This document shows, one piece after another, positions 54,189 through 63,877 of a DNA stretch of 64,000 bases (positions are counted from its first letter, which is position 1; every line of letters begins with the position of its first letter). A model generated the notes under the pieces. That model searched no databases. It saw nothing but the letters and a program-made list of their open reading frames with translations, and was not told the DNA's origin. This stretch comes from Nesterenkonia pannonica. GTDB lineage: Bacteria; Actinomycetota; Actinomycetes; Actinomycetales; Micrococcaceae. The translations under genes and the position numbers were made by a program. The stretch spans positions 1 through 64,000 of the forward strand of contig NZ_CP080575.1 in NCBI RefSeq assembly GCF_019575955.1, given 5' to 3'.

Positions 54189-55772
54189 ATGCCCCGCCGT
54201 GCCGCCCAGAAGCTCTCGAGCACGTGGCGCAGCTCCTCGCTGCGCACACAGCTGGTCACCATCACTACGGCACTTCTGCTGCTCACCCTGGTGGTCACGA
54301 CGTTCGTCTCAGCGTCCCTGTTCCGCCAGGAGCTGCTGCGCAATATGGATGAGGACCTGACCGCCAACGCCGAACTGGTCTCCGGGTACCTGCATCAGCA
54401 GGTGGACCCCGGCCAGCCGGAGGTGGACCACGGCAGCATCGTCCGGTTCCACGGCTGGATCGTCGACACCGAGGGCGACCCGGTCCTGCGCACACACTGG
54501 CCGTCCGAGAACCAGGATCACCCGGCCCTGCCCCGCCCCACCATTGACGAGGCCGAAGACCTCATGGGCGAGTCCTTCGACGTGCCGGGCACGCTGGAGA
54601 ACAGCCGCGGGTGGAGGGTTCAGGTTCATCCGCTGAGCAGCGGAGAAGGCTCTCTGGTCATCGCCCTGCCTCTGCGTTCGGTGGAGACATCGGTGGAGCG
54701 CGCCACGTTCCTCGTGGCCACCATCGGGCTGCTCGCCACCCTCGGCGCCTCAATCATCGCCTACTCGCTCGTCACCCGAGCATTCCGGCCTCTGCTCCGC
54801 GTGGAGCGGACCGCGGGGGCCATCGCCGCGGGAGACTTTTCACAGCGTGTGCAGACCACTGCTCCGCGGGAGACCGAGGTGGGGCGGCTGGCTGCCTCGC
54901 TGAACGTGATGCTGGAGCACATCGAGCAGGCCTTCGACGCTCGCGTGGCGTCCGAGGAGAAGATGCGGCGCTTCATCCAGGACGCCTCGCACGAGCTGCG
55001 GACCCCGTTGGTCACCATCCGAGGGTTCTCCGAGCTGTACCGTCAAGGCGGGATGGAAGGGAACGACGAGGCTGTGCATGCCGCCATGGGCAGAATCGAA
55101 TCGGAGGCCACGCGGCTCGGCGACCTGGTGGAGGACCTGCTCACGCTCGCCAGGCTGGACGAGCAGCGCCCCATGAAGCCGATGCCCCTGGACCTCAACA
55201 TCGTGGCGCATGAGGCCATGATGGACATGAGCGTCAACGCTCCGGATCGTGAGGTGCGGGTCATCGGCCTCGACGATGGACCAGCTCGGCTTACCCCGTC
55301 ATCGGCGATGAGGGGCGCATTCGACAGGTCGTTACCAACCTGGTGCAGAACGCCCTGCGCTACACACCTGCTTACCACCGATCGAATTGGCGGTCGGCAC
55401 AGAGAGTCTGATCGAGGGACGGCCCGAATCCGTCATCCAGGTTCGCGATCACGGTGAGGGCATCAGCCATGAGGACGCGGAGAAGATCTTCCAGCGCTTC
55501 TACCGCGCCGACATTTCGCGACAGCGCGAGACCGGGGCACGGGCCTCGGTCTGGCAATCTGCGCCGCCATCGCGGCCCAGCACGATGGAAGCGTCCGCCA
55601 CTCCGAGACGGAGGTCGGAGGCGCAACGATGACGCTTCGGCTGCCCAAGGCCGAAGCTCCTGACGACGACGGCTCCGATGACGATGCTGATGCCCTGGAG
55701 GAGGACCAGACCTTCGACACAGGAGACATTGAGCACCTGCGTGAGGCCGCTCTCCAGCACCGCAGCGACTGA
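54189..55772 (+). CDS. HAMP-domain sensor histidine kinase (PhoR/BaeS type)
   Basis: Helix one (LVTITTALLLLTLVVTTFVS), a ~150-residue extracytoplasmic domain, helix two (ATFLVATIGLLATLGASIIA), a HAMP linker ending GDFSQRVQTTAPRETEVGRL, then RRFIQDASHELRTPLVTIRG (H box), NLVQNALRYTP (N box), VRDHGEGISHEDAEKIFQRF (G1) and the restored GLGLAICAAIAAQHDGS (G2). The C-terminus is acidic (DDDGSDDDADALEEDQTFD). About 528 residues. GCTTAC at 55289 and 55371 are GCCGGC lesions; a further loss near 55545. Likely partner: the OmpR-type regulator at 51273 or one outside the window. Confidence 0.87.
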
Positions 55773-55931
55773 TCCCGCAGCACAGGCTCCCTCTTGCACA
55801 GGCGCGCAGACTCCTGCCGACGCCCCACCTTCCCCACAGCTGAGGCCGAGAGCCTCGGCGCACCACTTGCGCCTCCATAGCGTCGGCGCAGAAGGAAAAG
55901 CCTTCGAGGGACGCACGGAAGGGAACCGATC

Positions 55932-56222
55932 ATGGCAGTTTTTCAGATCGACACATCAGACCTGCTGGCCAAGAGCCAGAACGTCGAGGCGACGCTGGGC
56001 CGCATTCAGTCCGACGTCAATATGATGGAGGGCCAGCTCAGGCAGCTGCAGGAGACGTGGAAGGGATCAGCAGCCGTCGCCTTCCAGGACGTGCTCACAC
56101 AGTGGCGCTCCACGCAGGCGCAGGTGGAGCAGTCCCTGGCCAGCGTCAGGCAGGCCATGGCCTCGGCGTCCAGCCACTACGAGGAGACGGAGTCCGCGAA
56201 CACCCGCATCTTCGGCCGCTGA
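55932..56222 (+). CDS. WXG100-family protein
   Basis: Intact 96-residue helical hairpin: VFQIDTSDLLAKSQNVEATL, SDVNMMEGQLRQLQETWKGS, AAVAFQDVLTQWRSTQAQVE. The turn motif is W-K-G (WXG). These small proteins are substrates of ESX/type VII secretion in actinobacteria; no ESX ATPase or second WXG100 lies in the window. It ends in a strong terminator shared with groL. Confidence 0.88.
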   Translation: MAVFQIDTSDLLAKSQNVEATLGRIQSDVNMMEGQLRQLQETWKGSAAVAFQDVLTQWRSTQAQVEQSLASVRQAMASASSHYEETESANTRIFGR

Positions 56223-56243
56223 GCTGAGACCGCGCAGACCAAC

Positions 56244-56288
56244 GACGAAGGGGCCCCGCAGACGCGCAGTCTGCGGGGCCCCTTCGTC
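56244..56288. terminator. Bidirectional terminator between WXG100 gene and groL
   Basis: Perfect 20-bp inverted repeat starting GACGAAGGGGCCCC, 5-base loop GCGCA, between converging genes. Confidence 0.92.
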
Positions 56289-56311
56289 GCATTGAGCGGA
56301 TTATGCGGAGA

Positions 56312-57947
56312 TCACATCATTCCGCCCATGCCGCCCATCGGGTCCATGCCTTCGGCTCCGCCTCCGGCTGGGTGCTTCTCCGGAATGTCAGCCACCACTG
56401 CCTCAGTGGTGAGGAACAGCGAAGCGATGGAGGCAGCGTTCTGCAGCGCAGAGCGCGTCACCTTCACCGGGTCGTTCACGCCTACTCCAGGAGGTCCTCG
56501 TACTCGCCTGTAGCGGCGTTGAGGCCCACTCCGTCGGCCAGGCCCTTGACCTTCTTCCGCCACAACGCCTACCTCGAGGCCTGCGTTGACGGCGATCTGC
56601 TTCAGCGGGGCTTCGACCGCGAACTTCACGATGTTCGCACCCGTAGCCTCGTCGCCCTCGAGCTTCAGGCTCGCGAAGGCTCGTGCGCCTACCTGGATGA
56701 GAGCCACGCCGCCGCCTACGACGATTCCCTCGTCCACGGCTGCCTTCGCGTTCCGGACAGCATCCTCGATGCGGTGCTTGCGCTCCTTGAGCTCCACCTC
56801 GGTGGCGGCGCTAACTTTGATCACGGCCACACCGCGGCGAGCTTGGCCAGGCGCTCCTGGAGCTTCTCGCGGTCATAGTCGGAATCCGAGTTGGAGATTT
56901 CGGCCTTGATCTGGTTGACGCGGCCAGCGATCTCGTCCGCATCGCCTGCACCCTCGACGATGGTGGTCTCGTCCTTGGTCACGACCACCTTCCGGGCGGT
57001 GCCGAGCAGGTCGAGGGTGGTGTTCTCCAGCTTCAGGCCGACCTCTTCGGCGATGACCTGGCCGCCGGTGAGGACCGCGATGTCAGCCAGCATGGCCTTG
57101 CGGCGGTCGCCGAAGCCGGGAGCCTTGACAGCCACGGACTTGAACGTGCCCTTGAGCTTGTTGACCACCAGTGCGGCCAGGGCCTCACCCTCAACGTCCT
57201 CTGCGATGACCAGCAGCGGCTTGCCGGACTGCATGACCTGCTCGAGGACTCCGATGACGTCCTTCACGGACGAGATCTTGGAGTTCGCAATGAGGATGTA
57301 GGGGTCCTCGAGGACTGCTTCCTGACGCTCTGCGTCGGTGACGAAGTAGCCGGAGAGGTAGCCCTTGTCGAAGCGCATGCCCTCTGTGAGCTCGAGCTCC
57401 AGGCCGAAGGTGTTGGACTCCTCGACCGTGATGACGCCTTCCTTGCCGACCTTCTCGATCGACTGGGCGATGAGGTCGCCGATCTGCTTGTCAGCAGCGG
57501 AGATGGAGGCCGTCGCAGCGATCTGCTCGGTGGTCTCGATCTCCTTGGCGGCCTTGAAAAGCTCTGCTGTGACTGCCTCCACGGCCTTGTCGATGCCGCG
57601 CTTGAGTCCGACCGGGTCAGCTCCGGCTGCGACGTTGCGCAGGCCTTCCTTCACCAGAGCCTGTGCGAGCACAGTGGCAGTGGTGGTGCCGTCGCTTACG
57701 ACGTCGTCGGTCTTCTTGGCGACCTCCTTGACCAGCTCGGCCCCGATCTTCTCGTAGGGGTCCTCGAGCTCGATCTCCTTGGCAATGGAGACGCCGTCGT
57801 TGGTGATGGTGGGGGCGCCCCAGGACTTCTCGAGCACCACGTTGCGGCCGCGGGGCCCAAGGTGACCTTGACGGCGTCGGCGAGCGCGTTCAAGCCTCGC
57901 TCGAGACCGCGTCGGGCCTCTTCGTCGAATGCAATGGTCTTGGCCAT
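56312..57947 (-). CDS. groL: 60-kDa chaperonin GroEL
   Basis: ATP-driven folding chamber, about 545 residues. [60 protein letters not shown] (nucleotide site), [19 protein letters not shown] and [19 protein letters not shown] are all canonical. The C-terminus ends GGMGGMM, the GroEL2-type tail. Breaks near 57855, 56830, 56560 and 56490. Six places where actinobacterial GroEL has Ala-Gly read as Val-Ser or Val-Gly here and are explained by GCCGGC lesions. No groES adjacent, so this is the stand-alone groL copy. Upstream are two CIRCE operators, so regulation by HrcA is expected. Confidence 0.95.
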
Positions 57948-58076
57948 ATGTGCACTGTCCTTCCTGGACCTTTTGATCTGACGATATTGGGGGAACCCTG
58001 TCAGATGCCCGCGACGGACGGCCCGCTCCCGCGTCACCGGGAGCATGGAATGGCCTTCACCTGTCAGGTTCAGCTT

Positions 58077-58103
58077 TTAGCAGTCTCACTCTGAGAGTGC
58101 TAA
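58077..58103. promoter_or_regulatory. CIRCE operator 1 upstream of groL
   Basis: TTAGCAGTC-N9-GAGTGCTAA: matches the HrcA operator TTAGCACTC-N9-GAGTGCTAA with one mismatch. Confidence 0.85.
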
Positions 58104-58110
58104 CACAATT

Positions 58111-58137
58111 TTAGCACTCACCCCCGGCGAGTGCAAG
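58111..58137. promoter_or_regulatory. CIRCE operator 2 upstream of groL
   Basis: TTAGCACTC-N9-GAGTGCAAG: perfect left arm, two mismatches in the right arm, seven bases from operator 1. Tandem CIRCE copies are known upstream of actinobacterial chaperonin genes. Confidence 0.7.
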
Positions 58138-58184
58138 GGAGGGGGCACCTGGAAGGACGCCGTCCTGCCGGTATTGTTGGCGCG

Positions 58185-59326
58185 ATGACAGCTGTGACAG
58201 TACGCCCCTCTCTGCCCAGGAGCACCTTGACTTTCTGGCTTAACAGGCCGGAGGCGAGCTTCCTGCAGAATCCGCACTGGTCGCAGGTCAGCTCGTGGCG
58301 CTCCCAAGCCCTCGGAATCCGCCGAGGCGAAGAGCTCGTGGGCGCGGTCCTGGTGCTCGGCAAACGGGTGCCGCTCCCCGAGCGGGTGCCTGTGCTGGGA
58401 CGCAAGCATTTTGCGTACATCCCTGAGGGGCCTGTCCTGGACACCTCCCGATGCTCCTACGCGGAGGCGCTCCCGCCCTCGTGCAGCATCTGAAGGACAG
58501 CGGAGCCTTTCTGATCCGTATGGGTATGCCCACCGTTGCCCGCCGGTGGACTGCGGCCACCATTCGCCAGGCTCTGGCCGACGGGAGCGCCTCCACCATC
58601 CCGGACATCGAGCCCGACTATGTCGATGACCAGGCCCTGGCGCTTCAGGCCGACCTGCTCGACCTGGGATGGAAGGACCTGCCGATCAGCATGAGCCTGG
58701 AGGCAGGCTGGCCTCAGTTCCAGGCGCGCATTCCGCTGGCTGACGAGGACGGCCGATCCCGGGACCTGGACGGGGTGCTCTCAGGAATGAGCTCGAGTGC
58801 ACGCAAGTCCATGCGAAAGTCCGCTCGAAGCGGCGTCGAGGTCAATCTCCACGGGCCGGAGGCTCTGGAGGACTTCTACGCCCTGCACCACCAGACCGCG
58901 CAGCGTCACGGATTCACTCCTCGCAGCAAGGAGGGCGTGCGGACCCTCATGGATGCGCTGGCCAGCTCAGGCATTGCTGAGACGAAGATCTTCCTCGCAG
59001 AGTTCGAGGGGAGAAGCTTGCGACGAGCCTCTACGTGGGCCAGGGCGAGAGCGGCCACGCCCTGTATGCAGGCTCCTCGGAGAGCCGGAGGAAGCTCGAA
59101 GCTCCCTCTGCCTGAAGATGCAGCAGATCGAGCACCTGCTGGCCAACGGCTCGCGCTGGTTCAATCTCGGAGGCGTGAGCCCGTCCTTGGACCCGGCCGC
59201 TGCGACTACCGGAATCACGCAGTTCAAGACGAAGCAGGGGGCAGAGCTGATGCAGACCCTCGGCGAGTGGGACTACGCCGCTGAGCCCTCGCGGCCCTGT
59301 ACAACAGGTACCGTCCGCGCCGGTGA
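58185..59326 (+). CDS. FemAB/FemX-type peptidyltransferase (GNAT fold)
   Basis: Adds amino acids to the peptidoglycan stem from aminoacyl-tRNA. ASFLQNPHWSQV is the FemABX opening; GIRRGEELVGAVLVLGKRVP, FAYIPEGPVLD and GAFLIRMGMPTVARRW form the first GNAT half. In the second half SSSARKSMRKSARSGVEVNL, FYALHHQTAQRHGFTPRSKE and, restored, ATSLYVGQGESGHALYAGSS and NLGGVSPSLDPAAATTGITQ then FKTKQGAE, the conserved C-terminal segment. About 380 residues; breaks near 58455, 59015, 59105 and 59295. Number and kind of residues added cannot be told. Confidence 0.88.
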
Positions 59327-59356
59327 GAGCACGCGATGCCCGCCGGAGGGCGCGTG

Positions 59357-60070
59357 CTACTCCGCGTCCACGAACTGCTGAAGCTCGTCCGTGGAGTTCT
59401 GCAGGGAGTACTCAGGGCCCACGACGATGACGGCAGTCTCCCACGCAGGGTTCAGGGATGTGTTCTCGAAGCCCATCGCCTCAGCGACCTCCTGAGCAAA
59501 CTCCGCCTGACCCTCCTCAGGGTAGAAGACCACCGGCGTGCCGACTTCGCCCCATGAAGGCTCCCAGTCCAGGCGTCCCGTCACATTGAAGCCCTGCTCG
59601 GCCAGCCGGTAGTTCACATCGCTGGCCGACCAATCGGGCGCACCCGCGTTGGCAACGCGCACGGGGGTGTCGAGATCGACGCCCTCCTCCTCGTCCTGAG
59701 CGGCATCCTCAGCGTCCTCTTCCTCCTCGGGAGCAGCCTCGTCCTCCGCGGCCTCCCCTTCAGCCTCGTCGTCCGCCGCGCCCTCTTCAGCATCGTCGCC
59801 CGGCTCCTGCTCCTCGAGCTCATCCTGGTCGCCCGCCTGGTAAGCCTCCGGGTCCTCGTCGGAGCCGAAGAGAGGCAGAATCAGGTACACGGCCACCACC
59901 GCGACCAGCACCACAGCAGCCGCCAGGCCGATCCACTTCATCGGACCGGAGGCTCCCGATGCCGCCGCCGCTCCGCCGCCATGGGATACGCTCCGTAGGC
60001 GCGGTGCTTTCCGGCCTCGCCTGAGGAATAGGGGCGACGTCGTCGAACTCGTCGTGGGGAACTGGCTCAT
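59357..60070 (-). CDS. LytR C-terminal domain protein, membrane anchored
   Basis: About 237 residues. The N-terminus probably reads DEFDDVAPIPQARPESTAPT in the alternative frame near 60030; one helix follows (WIGLAAAVVLVAVVAVYLIL), an extracytoplasmic acidic stretch of ~80 Glu/Asp/Ala residues, and a LytR_C domain: VRVANAGAPDWSASDVNYRL, FNVTGRLDWEPSWGEVGTPV, VFYPEEGQAEFAQEVAEAMG and VIVVGPEYSLQ. LytR_C domains occur on wall-associated proteins; function unproven. The stop is 30 bp from the end of FemAB. Confidence 0.8.
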   Translation of the reverse strand: MSQFPTTSSTTSPLFLRRGRKAPRLRSVSHGGGAAAASGASGPMKWIGLAAAVVLVAVVAVYLILPLFGSDEDPEAYQAGDQDELEEQEPGDDAEEGAADDEAEGEAAEDEAAPEEEEDAEDAAQDEEEGVDLDTPVRVANAGAPDWSASDVNYRLAEQGFNVTGRLDWEPSWGEVGTPVVFYPEEGQAEFAQEVAEAMGFENTSLNPAWETAVIVVGPEYSLQNSTDELQQFVDAE

Positions 60071-60153
60071 GGACGCGATTCTACGGGCGCAGCAGCAAGC
60101 AGTCCCGCATTTCGCGGCCTGATCCCGGCGGGTGCTTCATTAGGGTGACACCT

Positions 60154-60838
60154 ATGGGAGTGAGTGATGAAGCATCTGCCCCGCTGGACCCGGGCTGGGA
60201 GCGAGCGCTCGAGGGGCTCGAGCCTCAGTTCGCGAAAGTCCGCGAGGAGCTCGTCGCGCGCCGCAGCGGAGGTGAGCAGATCCTTCCCGAGCCCCACCAT
60301 GTGCTGCGTGCGTTCAGGCAGCCCTTTGAGCGCGTCAGAGTGCTCATCCTGGGTCAGGACCCCTACCCCACGCCGGGCCACCCGATCGGGCTGTCCTTCG
60401 CCGTGGAGGAGAGCGTGCGGCCCCTGCCGAAGTCGCTGAACAACATCTTCAAGGAGCTGGAGTCCGACTGCGGCGTGCCCCGAGCCCCCACGGCGATCTC
60501 ACTGCGTGGGCTGACCAGGGGTGCTGATGCTCAATCGTGTCCTGACCGTGGCCGCGGGAAGGCCCGCCTCTCACCGGGGCATCGGCTGGGAGGAGATCAC
60601 GGAGACGGCGATCCGGGCGCTGGCCGGGCGCGGCACCCTCTGGTGGCCATCCTGTGGGGCGCAGAAGCCCGTCGGCTCCAGCCGCTGCTCCATGACGGAC
60701 CGAACACCGAGGTGATCGTTTCCCGCACCCTCGCCGCTGTCCGCCTACCGAGGGTTCTTCGGCTCCCGGCCGTTCAGCAGAGCGAATCAGGCCCTGGAAG
60801 CTATGGGTGCGGCTCCAGTGGACTGGCGGCTGCGGTGA
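60154..60838 (+). CDS. ung: Uracil-DNA glycosylase
   Basis: Family 1 UDG, removes uracil from [23 protein letters not shown] carries the catalytic Asp (GQDPYP), then [40 protein letters not shown] with the Asn-binding pocket region, [17 protein letters not shown] and the reconstructed [20 protein letters not shown], the catalytic His loop. About 228 residues; breaks near 60515, 60640 and 60735-60745. ATG 60154 chosen ([10 protein letters not shown]). The stop is 9 bp from the ThrE stop. Confidence 0.92.
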
Positions 60839-60847
60839 GACCGCCGA

Positions 60848-62845
60848 TCAGCGTCGGCGGGAGCGCGAGCGTTCGTTCGACTTCAGCGCCGTGGTGAAGG
60901 GGCGCATGATGACGTCGCCCAGCACGATGCCGGCGGCGATCGCCATGATGATGATGAGCGCGTTGAACAGCTCGAACAGTCCGCCGATCATGGAGGCCGT
61001 GGTGTTCTCGATGGCCAGCTGATACATGCCGCGGAAGACCATCAGCCCAGGCAGCATGAACATCATCGCCGGGACCGCCACCACCAGCTGAGGGGCGCCC
61101 AGCCGCAGCGCCACCACACGCCCGAGGGCTCCGACGATCGCCCCGCCGATCACAGGGGTGAAGCGCTCGCTGAGCCCGATGAGTTCGCCAGCATAGAGCC
61201 CGCAGAACCCCAGAGCGCCCACCGCCCCGGTGGGGAGGATGAGCACCGGGCGGCTCTGCTCGACCACCGCGGCGGCCGAGCAGGCCAGGAACACCAGCGC
61301 GATGAGGATCAGCGGGTGGTAGAGACGCTCCAAGCCTTGGGCCAGCTCCTGCTGGCTGACGCCGAGCAGGTCGGAGATGACCACGGCGGCCATGATGCCA
61401 AGCAGTCATTCCTGAGAAGGCCATCAGGGAGGAGACGATCCTTCCGGCGGAGGTCAGCGGAAAGCCGTTGATCGTATCCTGCAGGGCGCCCACGATCCGC
61501 ACACTCGGCAGCAGAATCATCAGCCCGCCGGCGACCACCATCGAGGGGTGACCTCCGCATCCAGGCCGAAGACCGTCATCGCGAACGCGGAGGCGATGAA
61601 GCCGCCCGCCGCGAGCGTGAAGAACTCCGGAACACGCCATGCTGCAAGCTGGCGGGTCGCCCACAGGACAAGGAGCGTCGCCGTGAAGCTAGGCGATCGC
61701 GTCGAAGATCGGCGCTCCGAGGTAGCTGACGAAGAATGAGGCGAAGATCCCGCCGCAGAGCGTGACGAGCCATCGCGGATACGGCTTCGGCTCACGCGTG
61801 ATCTCCGTGAGCCGAAGCTCCGCCTCGCTTCGAGTCAGGCGGCCGGAGGTGATGTCCGTGACCAGCCGGTGCACGGCGGAGAGCGCGTTGAAGTTCGAGG
61901 ACCACGACCGCACCACGCGCACCCTGGAGTAGGGGATCTTGCCCCGGGCGCCCAGTTCAGGCTGATGGACTGGTTGGTGATGTCCACCTCGGTGTTCTTC
62001 ATGCCGAACGCGGCCGTAGCGGCGATGATCGATGTCTCCACCTCGAGCGCCCCAGCGCCGTAGCGGAAGAGCGTCTCGCCCAGGTCCAGCACAAAGCTGA
62101 TCGTCTCCAGCTCATCCGCCTGGACGGGAAGCTCCGTGTGCTGGCTCTGGGGAGACCGCTGGACGTGCTCGTAGGGCGTTCCGGTGAGCCGGTCCACGAT
62201 CGACGTCTGGCGCGTGGCCAGGCGCTCGGGCTTCATCAGCCGGTTGAAGACGTGCTGGGGGCTCACGCGGAGGTCGAAGACCGTCCGGTCGAGAAGCTGC
62301 CCTTGGAGGCCTGGTGCCCGATCCGCTCCTTCAGCCAGGAGGGGTGAAGCACAGACCGCCGCCGCAGCGGGGAGGCGGGCGGCTGGTCGGATCCCGCAGC
62401 CTCAGCGATGCCGAGAGCGGGGTCCCCGGCGTGGTCGGCGCGGGTCCGGTCTGGGGCTCCGCAGAGTCGGCGAGGAGAATTCGTTGGAGTACGAGTGCCG
62501 CGTCTGCTGCTGAGTCTCGGCCTCTTCTAGCGCCCGGGCGGCGGCTTCGGCGTCGTACTCCTCCCACTCGAGGGTGGCCTCCTCCGCCGCGGACCGCCAG
62601 GAGGAGGCGATGGAGCCGGTGAGGCTGGAGACGAAGCCTTCGTCCTCCGCGGGCACGTCCGCGCTGGGCTTCACGAGCGGTATCAGGCTCGTGTCCACCT
62701 CAGGCTCTGAGATCACAGGATCGATCGGCTCTGACTCGTAGCCGGTCAGACCTGTCTCTGAGCTGAGGGGATCACGGGGCTTCTCTCCGGCATTCGAGCT
62801 CCGGCGGTGCTCCTGCTCCACAGCACCCTCCTCCGGAATCATCAC
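60848..62845 (-). CDS. ThrE-type threonine/serine exporter (second copy)
   Basis: Paralogue of the 26265-27904 gene, about 665 residues. The ~210-residue N-terminus is longer and acidic (SEPIDPVISEPEVDTSLIPL, TLEWEEYDAEAAARALEEAE). DLGETLFRYGAGALEVETSI, ITNQSISLNWAPG and VRVVRSWSSNFNAL match the family; the transmembrane half ends MFMLPGLMVFRGMYQLAIEN and VIMRPFTTALKSNERSRSRR. GCCTAGC near 61688 and GCTTGGC near 61401 are GCCGGC lesions: restored IAGFTATLL and TAGIMAAVV. Other breaks near 62460, 62310, 61935 and 61550. It ends convergently with ung, and tRNA-Val lies 42 bp upstream of its start. Confidence 0.87.
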
Positions 62846-62886
62846 TGCGACTGCGGACGCAGCCAGAAACCCGACGGTCGTTCGGT

Positions 62887-62959
62887 GCTCGCCACTGGAT
62901 TCGAACCAGTGACCTCACGCGTGTGAAGCGTGCGCTCTAACCAACTGAGCTAGGCGAGC
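62887..62959 (-). tRNA. tRNA-Val (anticodon CAC)
   Basis: Minus strand: acceptor GCTCGCC/GGCGAGC, D arm GCTCAGTTGGTTAGAGC, anticodon stem CACGC/GCGTG around TTCACAC (anticodon CAC), T arm ACTGGTTCGAATCCAGT. CCA not encoded. Confidence 0.95.
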
Positions 62960-63019
62960 GGACTGATGCCGCGAACGGCAACGCCCAACCTTATCAGGAT
63001 TATCGAGCTGCCTTCCAGT

Positions 63020-63682
63020 TCAGCGGATCGCTTCGGCGATCGGGGTGCTTCCGTCGAAGAAGTTCACCCGGGTGCGCTCTGCGGCACCGCTCTGGAGGAC
63101 GTGACGAATCACTTCAGCAACATTCTCGCGGCCGGTCGAGGCGACCTCAGCATCGTCGGCTTCGACGACGCGAACAGTCCCGCTGGCTAAGCTCTTCAGT
63201 CAGCTTGCCGGGACCGAGGATCGCATAGTTCAGCTTCGTGCTGCGCAGGTGATTGTCGGCGTGGTGCTTGGCCGCCGCGTACGGATAGAAGCTGCTGTCA
63301 GTGTCCAGGGTGTGGATGTCCGTCTCACTGCGGGCGTAGGAGACCATCACATACCGAGACACCCCGGCCTGCTCTGCGGCATCCATGCTTCGGATGGCCG
63401 CGTCCTGGTCCACCGCGCGCGTCCGCTCGGGGTTGCCGCCGCCTGCTCCGGCGGAGAATACGACTGCCTCAGCACCTGCGAACGCTTCGGCCAGGGCAGC
63501 GGTGTCGGCCTCTTCGACGTCCAGGACGACGGGTTCTGCCTGCGCGCTGCGCACATCCTCGGCCTGCTCCGCCTTGCGGATCAGGGAGCGGACGGAGAAT
63601 CCGGCCTCTGCCAGCTTGGGGCGGCGAGCAGGGCAATCTTCCCGTGGCCTCCGATGATGACGACGGTTCCGCGTTCAGCCAT
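63020..63682 (-). CDS. NAD(P)H-binding NmrA/SDR-type protein
   Basis: Atypical short-chain dehydrogenase. MAERGTVVIIGGHGKIALLA holds the GxxGxxG dinucleotide loop; VVLDVEEADTAALAEAFAGA, VVFSAGAGGG, YVMVSYARSETDIHTLDTDS and YPYAAAKHHADNHLRSTKLN (YxxxK) follow, with the PGKLTEE stretch typical of NAD(P)-binding SDR5-like proteins. A GCCGGC lesion near 63186 restored gives TEEPASGTVRVV; the C-terminus NFFDGSTPIAEAIR ends at 63020. About 221 residues with another break near 63620. Reaction unknown. Confidence 0.85.
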
Positions 63683-63826
63683 GTGAATCCTCCTGTGTCG
63701 TGGTGACATGCCTTCGGGGGCGTCAACACTCGGTCCGGCGACCTATTCCCGAGATTTACCAAGACAAGTGTTTGCTAATAGGGGCAGGCGTGTATAAGGT
63801 AGGACTCACTTGGGTGCGACAAGAAA

Positions 63827-63859
63827 GAGGCCCGGCAGATGGTGCGTCTGCCGGGCCTC
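63827..63859 (-). terminator. Terminator of the gene at the right edge
   Basis: GAGGCCCGGCAGA and its perfect complement (13 bp) with a 7-base loop, 19 bases past the stop at 63878. Confidence 0.8.
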
Positions 63860-63877
63860 GCCCATGTTCGGAGCTTC

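Noticed and set aside
58095-58119. GAGTGCTAA-N7-TTAGCACTC as a reversed CIRCE element
   Set aside because: It is formed by the right arm of operator 1 and the left arm of operator 2; the two standard CIRCE elements explain it.
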